The position numbers were made by a program, and so were the translations under genes. Shown here one piece after another: positions 9,224 to 17,859 of a stretch of DNA of 64,000 nt. Position 1 is the first letter of the stretch. Each line of letters begins with the position of its first letter. The stretch comes from Ruegeria lacuscaerulensis. Its GTDB lineage: Bacteria > Pseudomonadota > Alphaproteobacteria > Rhodobacterales > Rhodobacteraceae. Location of the stretch: NCBI RefSeq assembly GCF_013031245.1, contig NZ_WPZL01000016.1, positions 1-64,000 of the forward strand, written 5' to 3'. Under the pieces are notes generated by a model. It ran no database searches, was not told where the DNA came from, and saw only the letters and a program-made list of their open reading frames with translations.

Positions 9224-10204
9224 ATGGAAAACGCCACCTACACATGGTCCCGCGAGGCCGCGCAATCCCTGTATGATCTTCCGTTGATGGACCTGTTGTT
9301 TCGCGCGCAAACCGTCCATCGCGAGAACTTTGACCCCAATAAAATCCAGACGTCCAAGCTGTTGTCGATCAAGACAGGCGGCTGCGCCGAGGATTGTTCC
9401 TATTGTTCGCAATCGGCCCGAAACGGCTCGAAACTGTCAGCATCTAAACTGATTGAGGTCGAGCGTGTCCTGAGCCAGGCACGGCAGGCGCGCGACGGTG
9501 GGGCAACCCGGTTTTGCATGGGTGCGGCCTGGCGCGAGCCAAAGGACCGGGACATGGATGCCTTGGTGGCCATGGTCGAAGGTGTTCGGGATATGGGCAT
9601 GGAGACCTGCATGACGCTGGGCATGCTGGACGACAATCAGGTCATCCGCCTACGTGACGCGGGTCTGGACTATTACAACCACAATATCGATACCTCCGAG
9701 CGGTATTACCCCGAGGTCATTACCACCCGCACTTTCGCGGACCGGATCGACACGATGAACCGCGTGCAAGAGGCCGGGATCAAAGTGTGCTCTGGCGGTA
9801 TTCTCGGGATGGGCGAAGAGGTTCAGGACCGCATCGATATGCTGGTGACCCTGGCCAACATGGGCCCGGCACCCGAGTCTGTGCCAATTAACATGCTGAT
9901 GCCGCAGGAAGACACGCCGCTGGCCGACGCCAAGCCAATCGATCCGATCGATTTTGTGCGGGTGATTGCCACCGCCCGTATCATGATGCCGAAATCCTAT
10001 GTGCGTTTGTCGGCAGGGCGCAGCGAGATGAGTGACGAGCTTCAGGCCATGTGTTTCCTGGCGGGTGCGAATTCTATCTTTGTGGGTGAAACTCTTCTGA
10101 CCGCGGAAAACCCGGAAGAAGACACCGATGCGATCCTGTTTGCCAAACTGGGACTGGAAGCCGAATCCGTAGCCGGGGAAAGCTGTTCGGAAGCCGCTGA
10201 ATGA
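9224..10204 (+). CDS. bioB: Biotin synthase BioB
   Basis: A 326-residue radical SAM enzyme that inserts sulfur into dethiobiotin to make biotin. The SAM-cluster motif CxxxCxxC is intact (Cys54, Cys58, Cys61 in [10 protein letters not shown]). The family blocks [25 protein letters not shown] and [10 protein letters not shown], with the Arg that helps hold the [2Fe-2S] cluster, are all present. Length is normal. It is the first gene of bioBFDAGC, with its last four bases overlapping bioF. The only purine-rich ribosome site (GGGGA at 9206-9210) is rather distant, because the BioR operator occupies the space next to the ATG. Confidence 0.97.
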   Translation: MENATYTWSREAAQSLYDLPLMDLLFRAQTVHRENFDPNKIQTSKLLSIKTGGCAEDCSYCSQSARNGSKLSASKLIEVERVLSQARQARDGGATRFCMGAAWREPKDRDMDALVAMVEGVRDMGMETCMTLGMLDDNQVIRLRDAGLDYYNHNIDTSERYYPEVITTRTFADRIDTMNRVQEAGIKVCSGGILGMGEEVQDRIDMLVTLANMGPAPESVPINMLMPQEDTPLADAKPIDPIDFVRVIATARIMMPKSYVRLSAGRSEMSDELQAMCFLAGANSIFVGETLLTAENPEEDTDAILFAKLGLEAESVAGESCSEAAE

Positions 10205-11334
10205 AAGCATTGGGCCGCCTGAACTCGATGCTTCAGACACTGGACACCCGGCATCGCCGCCGGGTGCTGGCCCCTAGGCGTGGGTTGGATTTCGCCTCCA
10301 ACGATTATCTGGGTCTGTCCCAATCCCCGCTGTTGCGCCGCGCGGCGCAAGAGGCGCTGGCGCGGGGGGTGCCGCTGGGCTCGGGCGGATCCCGGTTGTT
10401 GCGCGGAAATCACCCCGAACATGAAGCTCTGGAAGAAGAGGTAGCCGCGTTTTTCGGCGCTGAGGCCGCGTTGTTCATGGGGGGTGGGTTTCAGGCAAAT
10501 CAGGCAATTTTCTCGACCCTTCCAGCTGCCGGAGACCTGATCCTGTACGATGATCTGGTACATGCCAGCGCGCATGAAGGCATGCGCATGGGCCGCGCCG
10601 ACACCCGCGCGTTCGCGCATAACAACGTGGCCGACGCCAAGCGCGCCGTTACAGAATGGCTGGCTGCCGGAGGCGCCGGCCAAATCTGGATCGCGGTGGA
10701 AAGCGTCTATTCGATGGAAGGCGATGTCGCGCCTTTGAATGAGCTTTCCGATCTTGCCCAGGAATATGGCGCAATTCTGGTCGTGGACGAAGCGCATGCC
10801 ACCGGCGTTTTTGGACCACGGGGCAGGGGGCTTGCACACGGTATAAAGGCCGAAGTGCTGACATTGCACACCTGCGGCAAGGGGCTGGGCGTCTCGGGTG
10901 GGCTGATCTGCGGTCGGCAAGTGATGATCGATACGCTGATCAACCGAGCGCGGCCTTTCATTTTCGCCACGGCTCCGTCGCCGTTAAACGCTGCCCTGGT
11001 TCGGGCGGTGTTGGCGCATTTGCAAACGGACACCCAACTGCATGAGGCCGCAACGGCCCGCATGCAGCACGCGCACACTGAGGCCCGGAGGAATGGCGTT
11101 CCGCAATTGGCGCTGAACAGCCAGATCATTCCGATCATTCTGGGGGGTGAGGCCCGGACGATGGAATTGGCCTCCACCCTGCAGGAACAGGGGTTTGACG
11201 TTCGCGGTATCCGCCCGCCGACTGTGCCGCGTGGCACATCGCGCCTGCGGGTGTCCATTACCGGCAATGTGACCCATGCCGACATCAGTGCCCTGTTCCA
11301 AACGCTCGCCAATCACCAGCAGGAGGCCGCATGA
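10201..11334 (+). CDS. bioF: 8-amino-7-oxononanoate synthase BioF
   Basis: A 377-residue PLP enzyme joining pimeloyl thioester and alanine to form 8-amino-7-oxononanoate, the first step in building the biotin rings. The alpha-oxoamine synthase signatures are present: [31 protein letters not shown] (Asp196) and the PLP lysine Lys227 in HTCGKGLG. It starts inside the bioB stop (ATGA) and ends inside the bioD start (ATGA), which indicates tight translational coupling. Confidence 0.95.
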   Translation: MKALGRLNSMLQTLDTRHRRRVLAPRRGLDFASNDYLGLSQSPLLRRAAQEALARGVPLGSGGSRLLRGNHPEHEALEEEVAAFFGAEAALFMGGGFQANQAIFSTLPAAGDLILYDDLVHASAHEGMRMGRADTRAFAHNNVADAKRAVTEWLAAGGAGQIWIAVESVYSMEGDVAPLNELSDLAQEYGAILVVDEAHATGVFGPRGRGLAHGIKAEVLTLHTCGKGLGVSGGLICGRQVMIDTLINRARPFIFATAPSPLNAALVRAVLAHLQTDTQLHEAATARMQHAHTEARRNGVPQLALNSQIIPIILGGEARTMELASTLQEQGFDVRGIRPPTVPRGTSRLRVSITGNVTHADISALFQTLANHQQEAA

Positions 11335-11951
11335 ATACCGTGATCGTCGCTGGCACCGACACCGGCATCGGTAAAACTGTGTTCGCCGCAGGTCTAACCG
11401 CCGCGCTGGGTGCCAGTTATTGGAAGCCGGTGCAATCGGGACTTGAAGAGGCAACCGACACGGAAACGGTCAGTGCACTGACGGATGCCGATGTGTTGCC
11501 CGAGGCCTATCGGCTCAACATGCCCGCCTCGCCCCATTTGTCGGCCGAAGAGATGGGGATCGAGATTGATCCAGCCCGTTTGACCCTGCCCCAAGTCTCT
11601 GGCCCCTTGGTTGTTGAGGGCGCCGGTGGGCTGATGGTTCCGCTGAATCGCAAGGTCTTTTTCCTTGATGTGATTGCCCGGTGGCGGGCGCCGGTTGTTC
11701 TGGTGGCGCGCACGGCGCTAGGAACGATCAACCATACAACCCTGTCCCTGATGGCCCTGCGCAATGCCGGGTGCAACGTGGTCGGCGTGGCTTTTGTCGG
11801 AGAAGCCGAGGCGGATGTCGAGCAAACGATAGTCGAAATGTGCAGTGTCAGGCATCTGGGTCGGTTGCCCTTTATCGGCGATTTGTCCCGCGAGACTCTG
11901 TCCGATGCCTTCCCCGCCATTGACGTCAATGCAATTCGGAGCGCTCTGTGA
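11331..11951 (+). CDS. bioD: ATP-dependent dethiobiotin synthetase BioD
   Basis: A 206-residue P-loop protein that closes the ureido ring of biotin from diaminopelargonate, CO2 and ATP. The nucleotide loop GTDTGIGKT is near the N-terminus, followed by YWKPVQSGL, and [11 protein letters not shown] carries the second conserved block. The C-terminal region is short but complete for the family. It overlaps bioF by ATGA and bioA by GTGA. Confidence 0.95.
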   Translation: MNTVIVAGTDTGIGKTVFAAGLTAALGASYWKPVQSGLEEATDTETVSALTDADVLPEAYRLNMPASPHLSAEEMGIEIDPARLTLPQVSGPLVVEGAGGLMVPLNRKVFFLDVIARWRAPVVLVARTALGTINHTTLSLMALRNAGCNVVGVAFVGEAEADVEQTIVEMCSVRHLGRLPFIGDLSRETLSDAFPAIDVNAIRSAL

Positions 11952-13234
11952 CCCCGCTGGATTTTGATGCCCGCCACCTGTGGCACCCGTATACCAACGT
12001 GCTGAACCCTGGTCCGATGCATCTGATCACCGGGGCCGACGGCGTATGGCTGACCTGTGAGGACGGAACCCGGATGATCGACGCGATGGCGTCGTGGTGG
12101 TGCACGGTGCATGGGCACCGTCATCCCGCGATCATCGGGGCCATGCGGGCGCAGTTGGATCAAATGCCGCATGTGATGTTTGGGGGGCTGACACACAACC
12201 CCGCGATTGAGCTGGGTCGAAAACTGGTCGAACTGCTGCCCGACGGGCTGGATCGCATTTTCTACAGCGACAGCGGATCTGTGGCCATCGAAGTTGCCTT
12301 GAAAATGGCGGTACAGTACCAGATGGCCCTGGGCCACACCGGGCGCACCCAATTCGCCACAATCCGGGGCGGCTATCATGGCGACACGTGGAAAGCGATG
12401 AGCGTCTGTGACCCCGTCAACGGAATGCACGGTCTGTTCCGTGGCGCTTTGTCGGTCCAGCATTTCCTGCCGCGTCCGCAAGTCCAGTTTGGTCAGGAAT
12501 GGTCGGACGACACCGAGCTAAACGGGCTGGGTGCGCTGGAAGAACTATTGGAAAGCAAGTCCGACCAGATCGCGGGGCTGATCCTCGAACCCGTCGTTCA
12601 GGGGGCCGGGGGCATGTATTTCTATCACCCGACGTGGCTGAAACGTGCGCATGAGATGTGCAAAGCACACGACGTACTGGTCATCTTCGACGAAATCGCC
12701 ACCGGGTTTGGCCGCACCGGTGAACTGTTCGCAATGGATCACACCGGTGTTGTGCCAGATATCCTGTGCGTGGGTAAAGCCCTGACCGGTGGCCATATCA
12801 CTCTGGCGGCTACTGTTACCACCGAAACCGTCGCGCGCCGGATCGGCGAAAGCGAAGCCAGCGTATTGATGCACGGTCCGACCTATATGGCCAATCCCTT
12901 GGCTTGCGCCGCGGCGGTGGCCAGCCTGGAGCAGCTGTCGGTCCGGGGTTGGCGGGCCGAGGTGCACGCAATCGCCGACCAGATGGCACAGGAACTGGCT
13001 CCGGCGCGCGATTTGCCCGGTGTAGCCGATGTCCGTGTGCTGGGCGCTATCGGTGTTATCGAGATGGAAGAGTGGGTTGATCCCTCCGTCGCCCATGGGC
13101 TGGCGCCGGAAACCGGCGTGTGGCTGCGGCCGTTTGCTCGCAATATCTATTGCATGCCGCCTTACATCATCTCACCGGATGACTTGAGCCGGGTGACGTC
13201 GGCCATGGTTTCACTGGCCAGAGGCTCATCATGA
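11948..13234 (+). CDS. bioA: Adenosylmethionine-8-amino-7-oxononanoate aminotransferase BioA
   Basis: A 428-residue class III PLP aminotransferase that uses S-adenosylmethionine as amino donor to make 7,8-diaminopelargonate. It begins HLWHPYTN, the BioA N-terminal signature. [42 protein letters not shown] and the PLP lysine in [10 protein letters not shown] follow. The start codon is GTG at 11948, overlapping the bioD stop by four bases. The gene end overlaps bioG in the same way. Confidence 0.95.
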   Translation: MTPLDFDARHLWHPYTNVLNPGPMHLITGADGVWLTCEDGTRMIDAMASWWCTVHGHRHPAIIGAMRAQLDQMPHVMFGGLTHNPAIELGRKLVELLPDGLDRIFYSDSGSVAIEVALKMAVQYQMALGHTGRTQFATIRGGYHGDTWKAMSVCDPVNGMHGLFRGALSVQHFLPRPQVQFGQEWSDDTELNGLGALEELLESKSDQIAGLILEPVVQGAGGMYFYHPTWLKRAHEMCKAHDVLVIFDEIATGFGRTGELFAMDHTGVVPDILCVGKALTGGHITLAATVTTETVARRIGESEASVLMHGPTYMANPLACAAAVASLEQLSVRGWRAEVHAIADQMAQELAPARDLPGVADVRVLGAIGVIEMEEWVDPSVAHGLAPETGVWLRPFARNIYCMPPYIISPDDLSRVTSAMVSLARGSS

Positions 13235-13851
13235 AAAGTCAGTGGTTATCCCGGTCAGGCACCGAAGACTTGCTTTTGATTTTCGGGGGATGGGCTTTGA
13301 GCGCAGTCCCATTCGCAGGTCTGAACGGGGACCGGGATGTTTTGCTGGTTGATGACTACACCCGGTTGGATGATATGCTGGAGGGCCTGGCGCAGTATGA
13401 CCAGGTCACATTGCTCGCTTTTTCTTTTGGCGTGGCATCGGCCGCACACTGGCTGACGCAAACAGGGTTCCGGCCGGACCGGCTGATTGCGGTCAGCGGC
13501 ACGCTTGCCCCCGCCGAGGCAGAGCGCGGCATAGCGCCGGAAATGATCCGCGCCACAGCGGATCAACTGACCATTGATAGTTTTGCCAAATTCTGCCACC
13601 GCGCAGGTCTGGGCGGGCCAGCCCCTGAGATCGCCATCGACGCGGCCCGGGCAGAACTATACGCCGTGATCGAACGCGGTACGGCGCCTGAGCACCAGTT
13701 CGACCGGGTCTGGATTCCCAACCGGGACCGGATCATTCCCACTCGCGCGCAGGAGATTGCATGGGCCTCTCAACAGCACGCCGTCAAGAGTATCCCGGCC
13801 TCACACGTTCCGTTCCGCAGCGGGCAGGATTGGGGGCAGTGGATCGCATGA
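13231..13851 (+). CDS. bioG: Pimeloyl-ACP methyl ester esterase BioG (DUF452)
   Basis: A 206-residue small alpha/beta hydrolase. It carries the BioG opening LLLIFGGWA (oxyanion loop), the nucleophile Ser65 in LAFSFGVAS, an acidic residue in PNRDRIIP and the late histidine in PASHVPF. BioG removes the methyl group from pimeloyl-ACP methyl ester once the chain has been extended, ending the BioC-started route to pimelate. It lies between bioA and bioC with four-base overlaps on both sides, which makes the assignment firm. No bioH or bioZ is seen in the window. Confidence 0.88.
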   Translation: MKSQWLSRSGTEDLLLIFGGWALSAVPFAGLNGDRDVLLVDDYTRLDDMLEGLAQYDQVTLLAFSFGVASAAHWLTQTGFRPDRLIAVSGTLAPAEAERGIAPEMIRATADQLTIDSFAKFCHRAGLGGPAPEIAIDAARAELYAVIERGTAPEHQFDRVWIPNRDRIIPTRAQEIAWASQQHAVKSIPASHVPFRSGQDWGQWIA

Positions 13852-14606
13852 ATGTTCAGATGGCCGGGCGCGTTCAGCGCAGTTTCAGCCGAAGCTTCCG
13901 CACCTATCACGACTGCGCCTGCCAGCAGGCCCGGATCGCTGACCGTCTTGTGCATGACCTGCGTAACAGCGGTGCCCCGCAGCAATTCACGTCCGCACTA
14001 GAGTTTGGCTGCGGCACGGGTCACCTGACAGAACGTCTGCGTCAGTCATTCGGATTCGGTAGGTTAACGATCAACGACCTGTCGCCTGAGGCCGACGAGA
14101 CCGCCGCTGCTTTCGGAGCGGATTTTCTGTGCGGAGATGCTGAGACAGTCGCGTGGCCTTATCAGTCGGCTCTGATTGCGTCGGCGTCGATGATTCAGTG
14201 GTTGCCTGATCCCGCCGCTTTTCTACGCAGGGCGGCAAACGCGCTGGTACCGGGTGGATGGCTTGCCGTTTCAGGTTTTGGCCCGGAACAGTATCGTGAA
14301 CTGGTCCAGATCGGGTCTGCGGCCAAAGCACCTGGCTTGTGTCGGCCTGAAGATCTGGCCTCTGCCGTGGATGGAGCTCTTGAGGTCGTGGCCGTTGGTG
14401 AGACCCGTCGACAGATGCATTTTTCTTCTCCCAGGAAAGTCCTTGAGCATCTCAGGAATACCGGCGTGAACGGGCGTGCGCAAAGTGTCTGGACCAAGTC
14501 CCGCTTTCTTGCGTTCACGAACGAATATGTCAGGCAATTTGGTGGCGAGGCCGGTGTGCCGTTGACGTATCACCCGATCTGGATCATCGCCCGAAAACCC
14601 GGCTGA
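13848..14606 (+). CDS. bioC: Malonyl-ACP O-methyltransferase BioC
   Basis: A 252-residue SAM-dependent methyltransferase. It begins QMAGRVQRSFSRSFRTYHD, the BioC N-terminal helix, then shows motif I ALEFGCGTGHLTERL, motif II INDLSPE and SASMIQWLPDPAAFLRRA. It caps malonyl-ACP with a methyl ester so that fatty acid enzymes can extend it to pimelate. The start chosen at 13848 overlaps the bioG stop (ATGA). The frame is open further upstream, but that stretch is the shadow of bioG. It is the last gene of the operon and converges on the GntR regulator six bases later. Confidence 0.9.
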   Translation: MNVQMAGRVQRSFSRSFRTYHDCACQQARIADRLVHDLRNSGAPQQFTSALEFGCGTGHLTERLRQSFGFGRLTINDLSPEADETAAAFGADFLCGDAETVAWPYQSALIASASMIQWLPDPAAFLRRAANALVPGGWLAVSGFGPEQYRELVQIGSAAKAPGLCRPEDLASAVDGALEVVAVGETRRQMHFSSPRKVLEHLRNTGVNGRAQSVWTKSRFLAFTNEYVRQFGGEAGVPLTYHPIWIIARKPG

Positions 14607-14611
14607 TCCCG

Positions 14612-15244
14612 TCAGGGCAAACGGGTCAGATGGCGTTCCATGACTGAATGGGCCCGTGCGGTATCGCGATCTTTGATGGCAGCCAGAATAGCAGCATGAT
14701 CCGGGTCTTTGCGCTTACGCCATTTAGTCGTGTGGCGATTGTTGAAATGCCAGGCGTACAGCAATTGCAGGTTCCTGATTTCGGCAATCAGACGTGGCAT
14801 GTTGCAGCCTGCGATCACGGCCAAATGAAAGCGTTGGTTGGCCTCTTCCCAATCCTCAGAAGTCTCAGCCGCATCGCATTCCTTATGAACTTTTTCGATA
14901 TGGGCAATCTGCTCTGACGTCAGGTTCAGGACAGAGTGTTGCAGCGCCACCGGTTCCAACGCGCGGCGCATTACCCGCAATTCCTGAATGGCGTTCTGAT
15001 CCATTGGTGCCACGCACATGCCCCGGCGCGGAAGACCGATCACCAACCCTTGCGCGGCGAGGTTAAGCAGGGCCTCCCGAACGGTGACCTGGCTCACCCC
15101 AAGCTCGCGGGCAATCAGGTCCTGCCGAAGTTTTTCACCGGGCTGAAACTCGCCGCGGACAATCCTCGATGAGAGTTTGTGCGCAATATCTTCCGATTTC
15201 TTGATCTGCTGTTCCGACACGTGGTCTCCGTCGATCCGGCGCAT
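14612..15244 (-). CDS. bioR: GntR family regulator, probable BioR
   Basis: A 210-residue FadR-type GntR protein. The N-terminal winged helix reads KLSSRIVRGEFQPGEKLRQD and LGVSQVTVREALLNLAAQG. An all-helical FCD-like domain follows, with RRALEPVALQHS and HRHT-like histidines (NNRHTTKWRKRKDPDH). BioR represses bio genes in alphaproteobacteria at TTATMKATAA sites, and a perfect copy precedes bioB. Its position next to the biotin operon supports the name. A weak, 8-of-10 match (ATATCGTTAA, 15264-15273) lies upstream of its own start, so autoregulation is possible but unproven. Confidence 0.8.
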   Translation of the reverse strand: MRRIDGDHVSEQQIKKSEDIAHKLSSRIVRGEFQPGEKLRQDLIARELGVSQVTVREALLNLAAQGLVIGLPRRGMCVAPMDQNAIQELRVMRRALEPVALQHSVLNLTSEQIAHIEKVHKECDAAETSEDWEEANQRFHLAVIAGCNMPRLIAEIRNLQLLYAWHFNNRHTTKWRKRKDPDHAAILAAIKDRDTARAHSVMERHLTRLP

Positions 15245-15347
15245 AATTCATGCGTCAAGACCCATATCGTTAAGCAACGGGTTGAGCAACATACCCAACA
15301 AACGTTGGCGGGTGTATTCGATTATTTCAGGGATGAGTTAGCGATTT

Positions 15348-15378
15348 TCCCAGCGTGAAACCAAATTTCATGCTGGGA
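15348..15378. promoter_or_regulatory. Inverted repeat upstream of the XRE-cupin gene
   Basis: TCCCAGCGTGAA (15348-15359) and TTCATGCTGGGA (15367-15378) form arms of 12 bases with one mismatch and a 7-base gap. Similar half-sites (TTTCACCCTG) occur upstream of glxB, so this may be the operator of the XRE-cupin regulator. A transcript hairpin is the alternative. Confidence 0.5.
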
Positions 15379-15447
15379 GAGCTACACAACGCGGACTGTC
15401 CTGTGCCATGGTCGCCCCAGGGGACGATGAGGATCAAGAGGAATACG

Positions 15448-16098
15448 ATGGCACATATTGACGAGTCCGACGAAAAAGTGGTGCTGTCACAGGACCCGCA
15501 CAAAGTCAGGGACAGCGTTGAAAAGAACCTGGAAACGGCTATCGGCCGAGAGATCAAGGCCTTGCGCCTTCAACAGGGTACGACGATTGCCGAACTCTCG
15601 GCGCTGACTGGTCTGTCCATCAGCATGTTGTCCAAAATCGAAAATGGCGCCACTTCACCGTCACTGACCACGCTGCAATTGCTGGCCAATGCGTTGAGCA
15701 CACCTATCACCTCATTCTTCCGAAGGTTTGAGGAATCCCGCAATGCAGTACATACAAAAGCGGGTGAAGGGGTCGAGACCGAGCGGGCCGGAACCCGGGC
15801 TGGTCATCAATACAATCTGCTGGGTCATCTGGGCGCGAATGCCAGCGGTGTGGTGGTCGAACCCTACCTGATCACGCTGAACGAAGAATCGGACAGATTT
15901 CCGACGTTCCAGCATGATGGAATCGAGATGCTGTACATGCTGGAAGGCGCGGTGGACTATCGCCATGGCGACAGAATCTACCCCCTGAAACCGGGGGATA
16001 CGCTTTTCTTTGACGCCGACGCGCCGCATGGGCCCGAGGTTCTGGTAAAGCTTCCTGCCAAATATCTGTCGATTATTTCGTATCCACAAACCAGCTAA
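15448..16098 (+). CDS. XRE family regulator with C-terminal cupin domain
   Basis: A 216-residue regulator. The XRE helix-turn-helix covers about residues 30-85 (GTTIAELSALTGLSISMLSK then NGATSPSLTTLQLLANAL). A cupin domain at about 130-210 has HDGIEMLYMLEGAVDYRHGD and the late GDTLFFDADAPHG. Regulators of this type bind a small ligand in the cupin and control catabolic or amine-use genes. I take the ATG at 15448, behind GAGGA, rather than an earlier in-frame ATG. It lies immediately upstream of glxBCD on the same strand and is probably their regulator. Confidence 0.85.
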   Translation: MAHIDESDEKVVLSQDPHKVRDSVEKNLETAIGREIKALRLQQGTTIAELSALTGLSISMLSKIENGATSPSLTTLQLLANALSTPITSFFRRFEESRNAVHTKAGEGVETERAGTRAGHQYNLLGHLGANASGVVVEPYLITLNEESDRFPTFQHDGIEMLYMLEGAVDYRHGDRIYPLKPGDTLFFDADAPHGPEVLVKLPAKYLSIISYPQTS

Positions 16099-16117
16099 CC
16101 CTAACAGTTTGAAGTTT

Positions 16118-16243
16118 TTTCACCCTGCGCGATTGATCGTAGGGCTGTTGGGCATTTGCCCGCTTCCTGAAAATATTCATGCGAGGAAAAAAAATTTCTT
16201 TGTGTTGCTTTGTGCGAATTGAACTGTTAGCGTCACCCTGGAC
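16118..16243. promoter_or_regulatory. glxB promoter region with two TTTCAC-CTG-like elements
   Basis: TTTCACCCTGCGC (16118-16130) and CGTCACCCTGGAC (16231-16243) resemble the arms of the inverted repeat at 15348-15378. Next to them lie CTAACAGTT (16101-16109) and its inverted copy AACTGTTAG (16222-16230). This suggests regulator binding in front of glxB, probably by the XRE-cupin protein. Confidence 0.4.
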
Positions 16244-16266
16244 GAAATTTCAGGGGACAAAAGCTG

Positions 16267-17163
16267 ATGTGTGGAATTGTCGGTCTGTTTCTCAAAGACA
16301 GGACACTAGAGCCCGAATTGGGTTCGATGCTGACGGATATGCTGGTCACGATGACCGATCGTGGCCCGGATAGCGCCGGAATCGCGATCTACGGCGCGGA
16401 ATCAGACGGGTCTGCCAAACTGACGGTGCAATCGGATTCTCCTGAGGAGGATTTCGCCACCCTGGCCGCCGACCTGAGCGAAGCCATCGGGGCAGACGTG
16501 ACGCTGCGCGCCAACGATACCCACGCGGTGCTGGAGATGGACGGCGCAAAAGTCGAACAGGCGCGTCAGGCAGTACGTGAACTGCGCCCCGGGATGCGGG
16601 TCATGTCCGACGGCGCGGCGATCGAAATCTACAAAGAGGTTGGTCTGCCCAAGGACGTGGCCGAACGGTTCAGCGTGTCGACCATGGGCGGCAGCCACGG
16701 CATTGGCCACACGCGCATGGCAACTGAGTCCGCCGTAACCACCGAGGGCGCACATCCGTTCAACACTGGCTCGGATCAATGCCTGGTGCATAACGGCTCG
16801 CTGTCGAACCACAACGCGCTGCGCCGCAAGCTCAAGCGCGAAGGCGTGCGGGTCGAGTCGATGAACGACACCGAGGTCGGTGCGGCATACCTGACCTGGA
16901 AAATGCAGAACGGCGCGACGCTGGGCGAGGCGCTGGAAAGCAGCCTTGAGGATCTGGACGGGTTCTTCACTTTTGTCGTCGGAACCAAAGACGGCTTCGG
17001 CGTGGTGCGCGACCCAATCGCTTGCAAACCGGCGGTGATGGCCGAGACTGATCAGTACGTGGCCTTTGGCAGCGAATACCGTGCCTTGGTCAACCTGCCC
17101 GGTATCGAAGACGCCAAGGTCTGGGAACCCGAACCCGCAACCGTCTATTTCTGGAGCCACTGA
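16267..17163 (+). CDS. glxB: Class II glutamine amidotransferase GlxB (N-methylglutamate synthase subunit A-like)
   Basis: A 298-residue Ntn-type glutamine amidotransferase. After Met removal the catalytic Cys is residue 2 (MCGIVGLFL). The family motifs TDRGPDSAGIAIY, GHTRMATES, GAHPF and HNGSLSN follow. It would hydrolyse glutamine and pass ammonia or the glutamyl group to the GlxC/GlxD partners, in place of the N-terminal part of glutamate synthase. The same three-gene set encodes N-methylglutamate synthase (MgsABC) in methylamine users. The next gene starts two bases after its stop. Confidence 0.88.
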   Translation: MCGIVGLFLKDRTLEPELGSMLTDMLVTMTDRGPDSAGIAIYGAESDGSAKLTVQSDSPEEDFATLAADLSEAIGADVTLRANDTHAVLEMDGAKVEQARQAVRELRPGMRVMSDGAAIEIYKEVGLPKDVAERFSVSTMGGSHGIGHTRMATESAVTTEGAHPFNTGSDQCLVHNGSLSNHNALRRKLKREGVRVESMNDTEVGAAYLTWKMQNGATLGEALESSLEDLDGFFTFVVGTKDGFGVVRDPIACKPAVMAETDQYVAFGSEYRALVNLPGIEDAKVWEPEPATVYFWSH

Positions 17164-17164
17164 T

Positions 17165-17848
17165 ATGCAGACGTATGATGTCGCAGAAAATGGCTTGCGC
17201 GGTCTGAACTCGACCCTGCAGGCGCAAAGCAAAGAGACCAACCAGACCAATTGGGAAGTGCAGAACCCCAAGGGCAGCCATGCCATCGCGGTCGGTCTGG
17301 ACGCGCCGATTGAAGTCACCGTCAAAGGCTCAACCGGGTACTACTGCGCCGGAATGAACCAGCAGGCGACCATCAAGGTCGAAGGCTCGGTCGGTCCCGG
17401 TGTGGCGGAAAACATGATGTCCGGCACCGTGGTCGTCGAGGGTGACGCCAGTCAATATGCCGGGGCGACCGGGCATGGCGGGCTGCTGGTGATCAAGGGC
17501 AATGCCAGTTCGCGTTGTGGGATCTCGATGAAGGGGATCGACATCGTGGTGCATGGCAATATCGGCCACATGTCGGCTTTCATGGCGCAGGCCGGTAATC
17601 TGGTGGTCTGCGGAGATGCGGGCGACGCGCTTGGAGACTCGCTGTACGAGGCCGGGTTGTTCGTGCGCGGTTCGGTCAAAAGCCTCGGCGCGGATTGCAT
17701 CGAGAAAGAGATGCGACCGGAACATCTGGAGGTGCTGAAGGACCTGCTGGAGCGCGCCGGAGCGGATGCCAAGCCGGAAGAGTTCAAACGCTATGGTTCG
17801 GCCCGCCAACTCTACAATTTCGATATCGACAACGCGGCAGCGTATTAA
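17165..17848 (+). CDS. glxC: GXGXG domain protein GlxC (N-methylglutamate synthase subunit B-like)
   Basis: A 227-residue protein that corresponds to the C-terminal beta-helix of glutamate synthase. It contains repeated GXGXG-like turns such as GSTGYYCAGMNQQATIKVEG, GDASQYAGATGHGG and MKGIDIVVHGNIGHM. It is a structural and channel subunit without catalytic residues of its own. It sits between glxB and glxD, as in the usual glxBCD/mgsABC order, and the three probably form one complex. Confidence 0.88.
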   Translation: MQTYDVAENGLRGLNSTLQAQSKETNQTNWEVQNPKGSHAIAVGLDAPIEVTVKGSTGYYCAGMNQQATIKVEGSVGPGVAENMMSGTVVVEGDASQYAGATGHGGLLVIKGNASSRCGISMKGIDIVVHGNIGHMSAFMAQAGNLVVCGDAGDALGDSLYEAGLFVRGSVKSLGADCIEKEMRPEHLEVLKDLLERAGADAKPEEFKRYGSARQLYNFDIDNAAAY

Positions 17849-17859
17849 GGATCAAAGGC

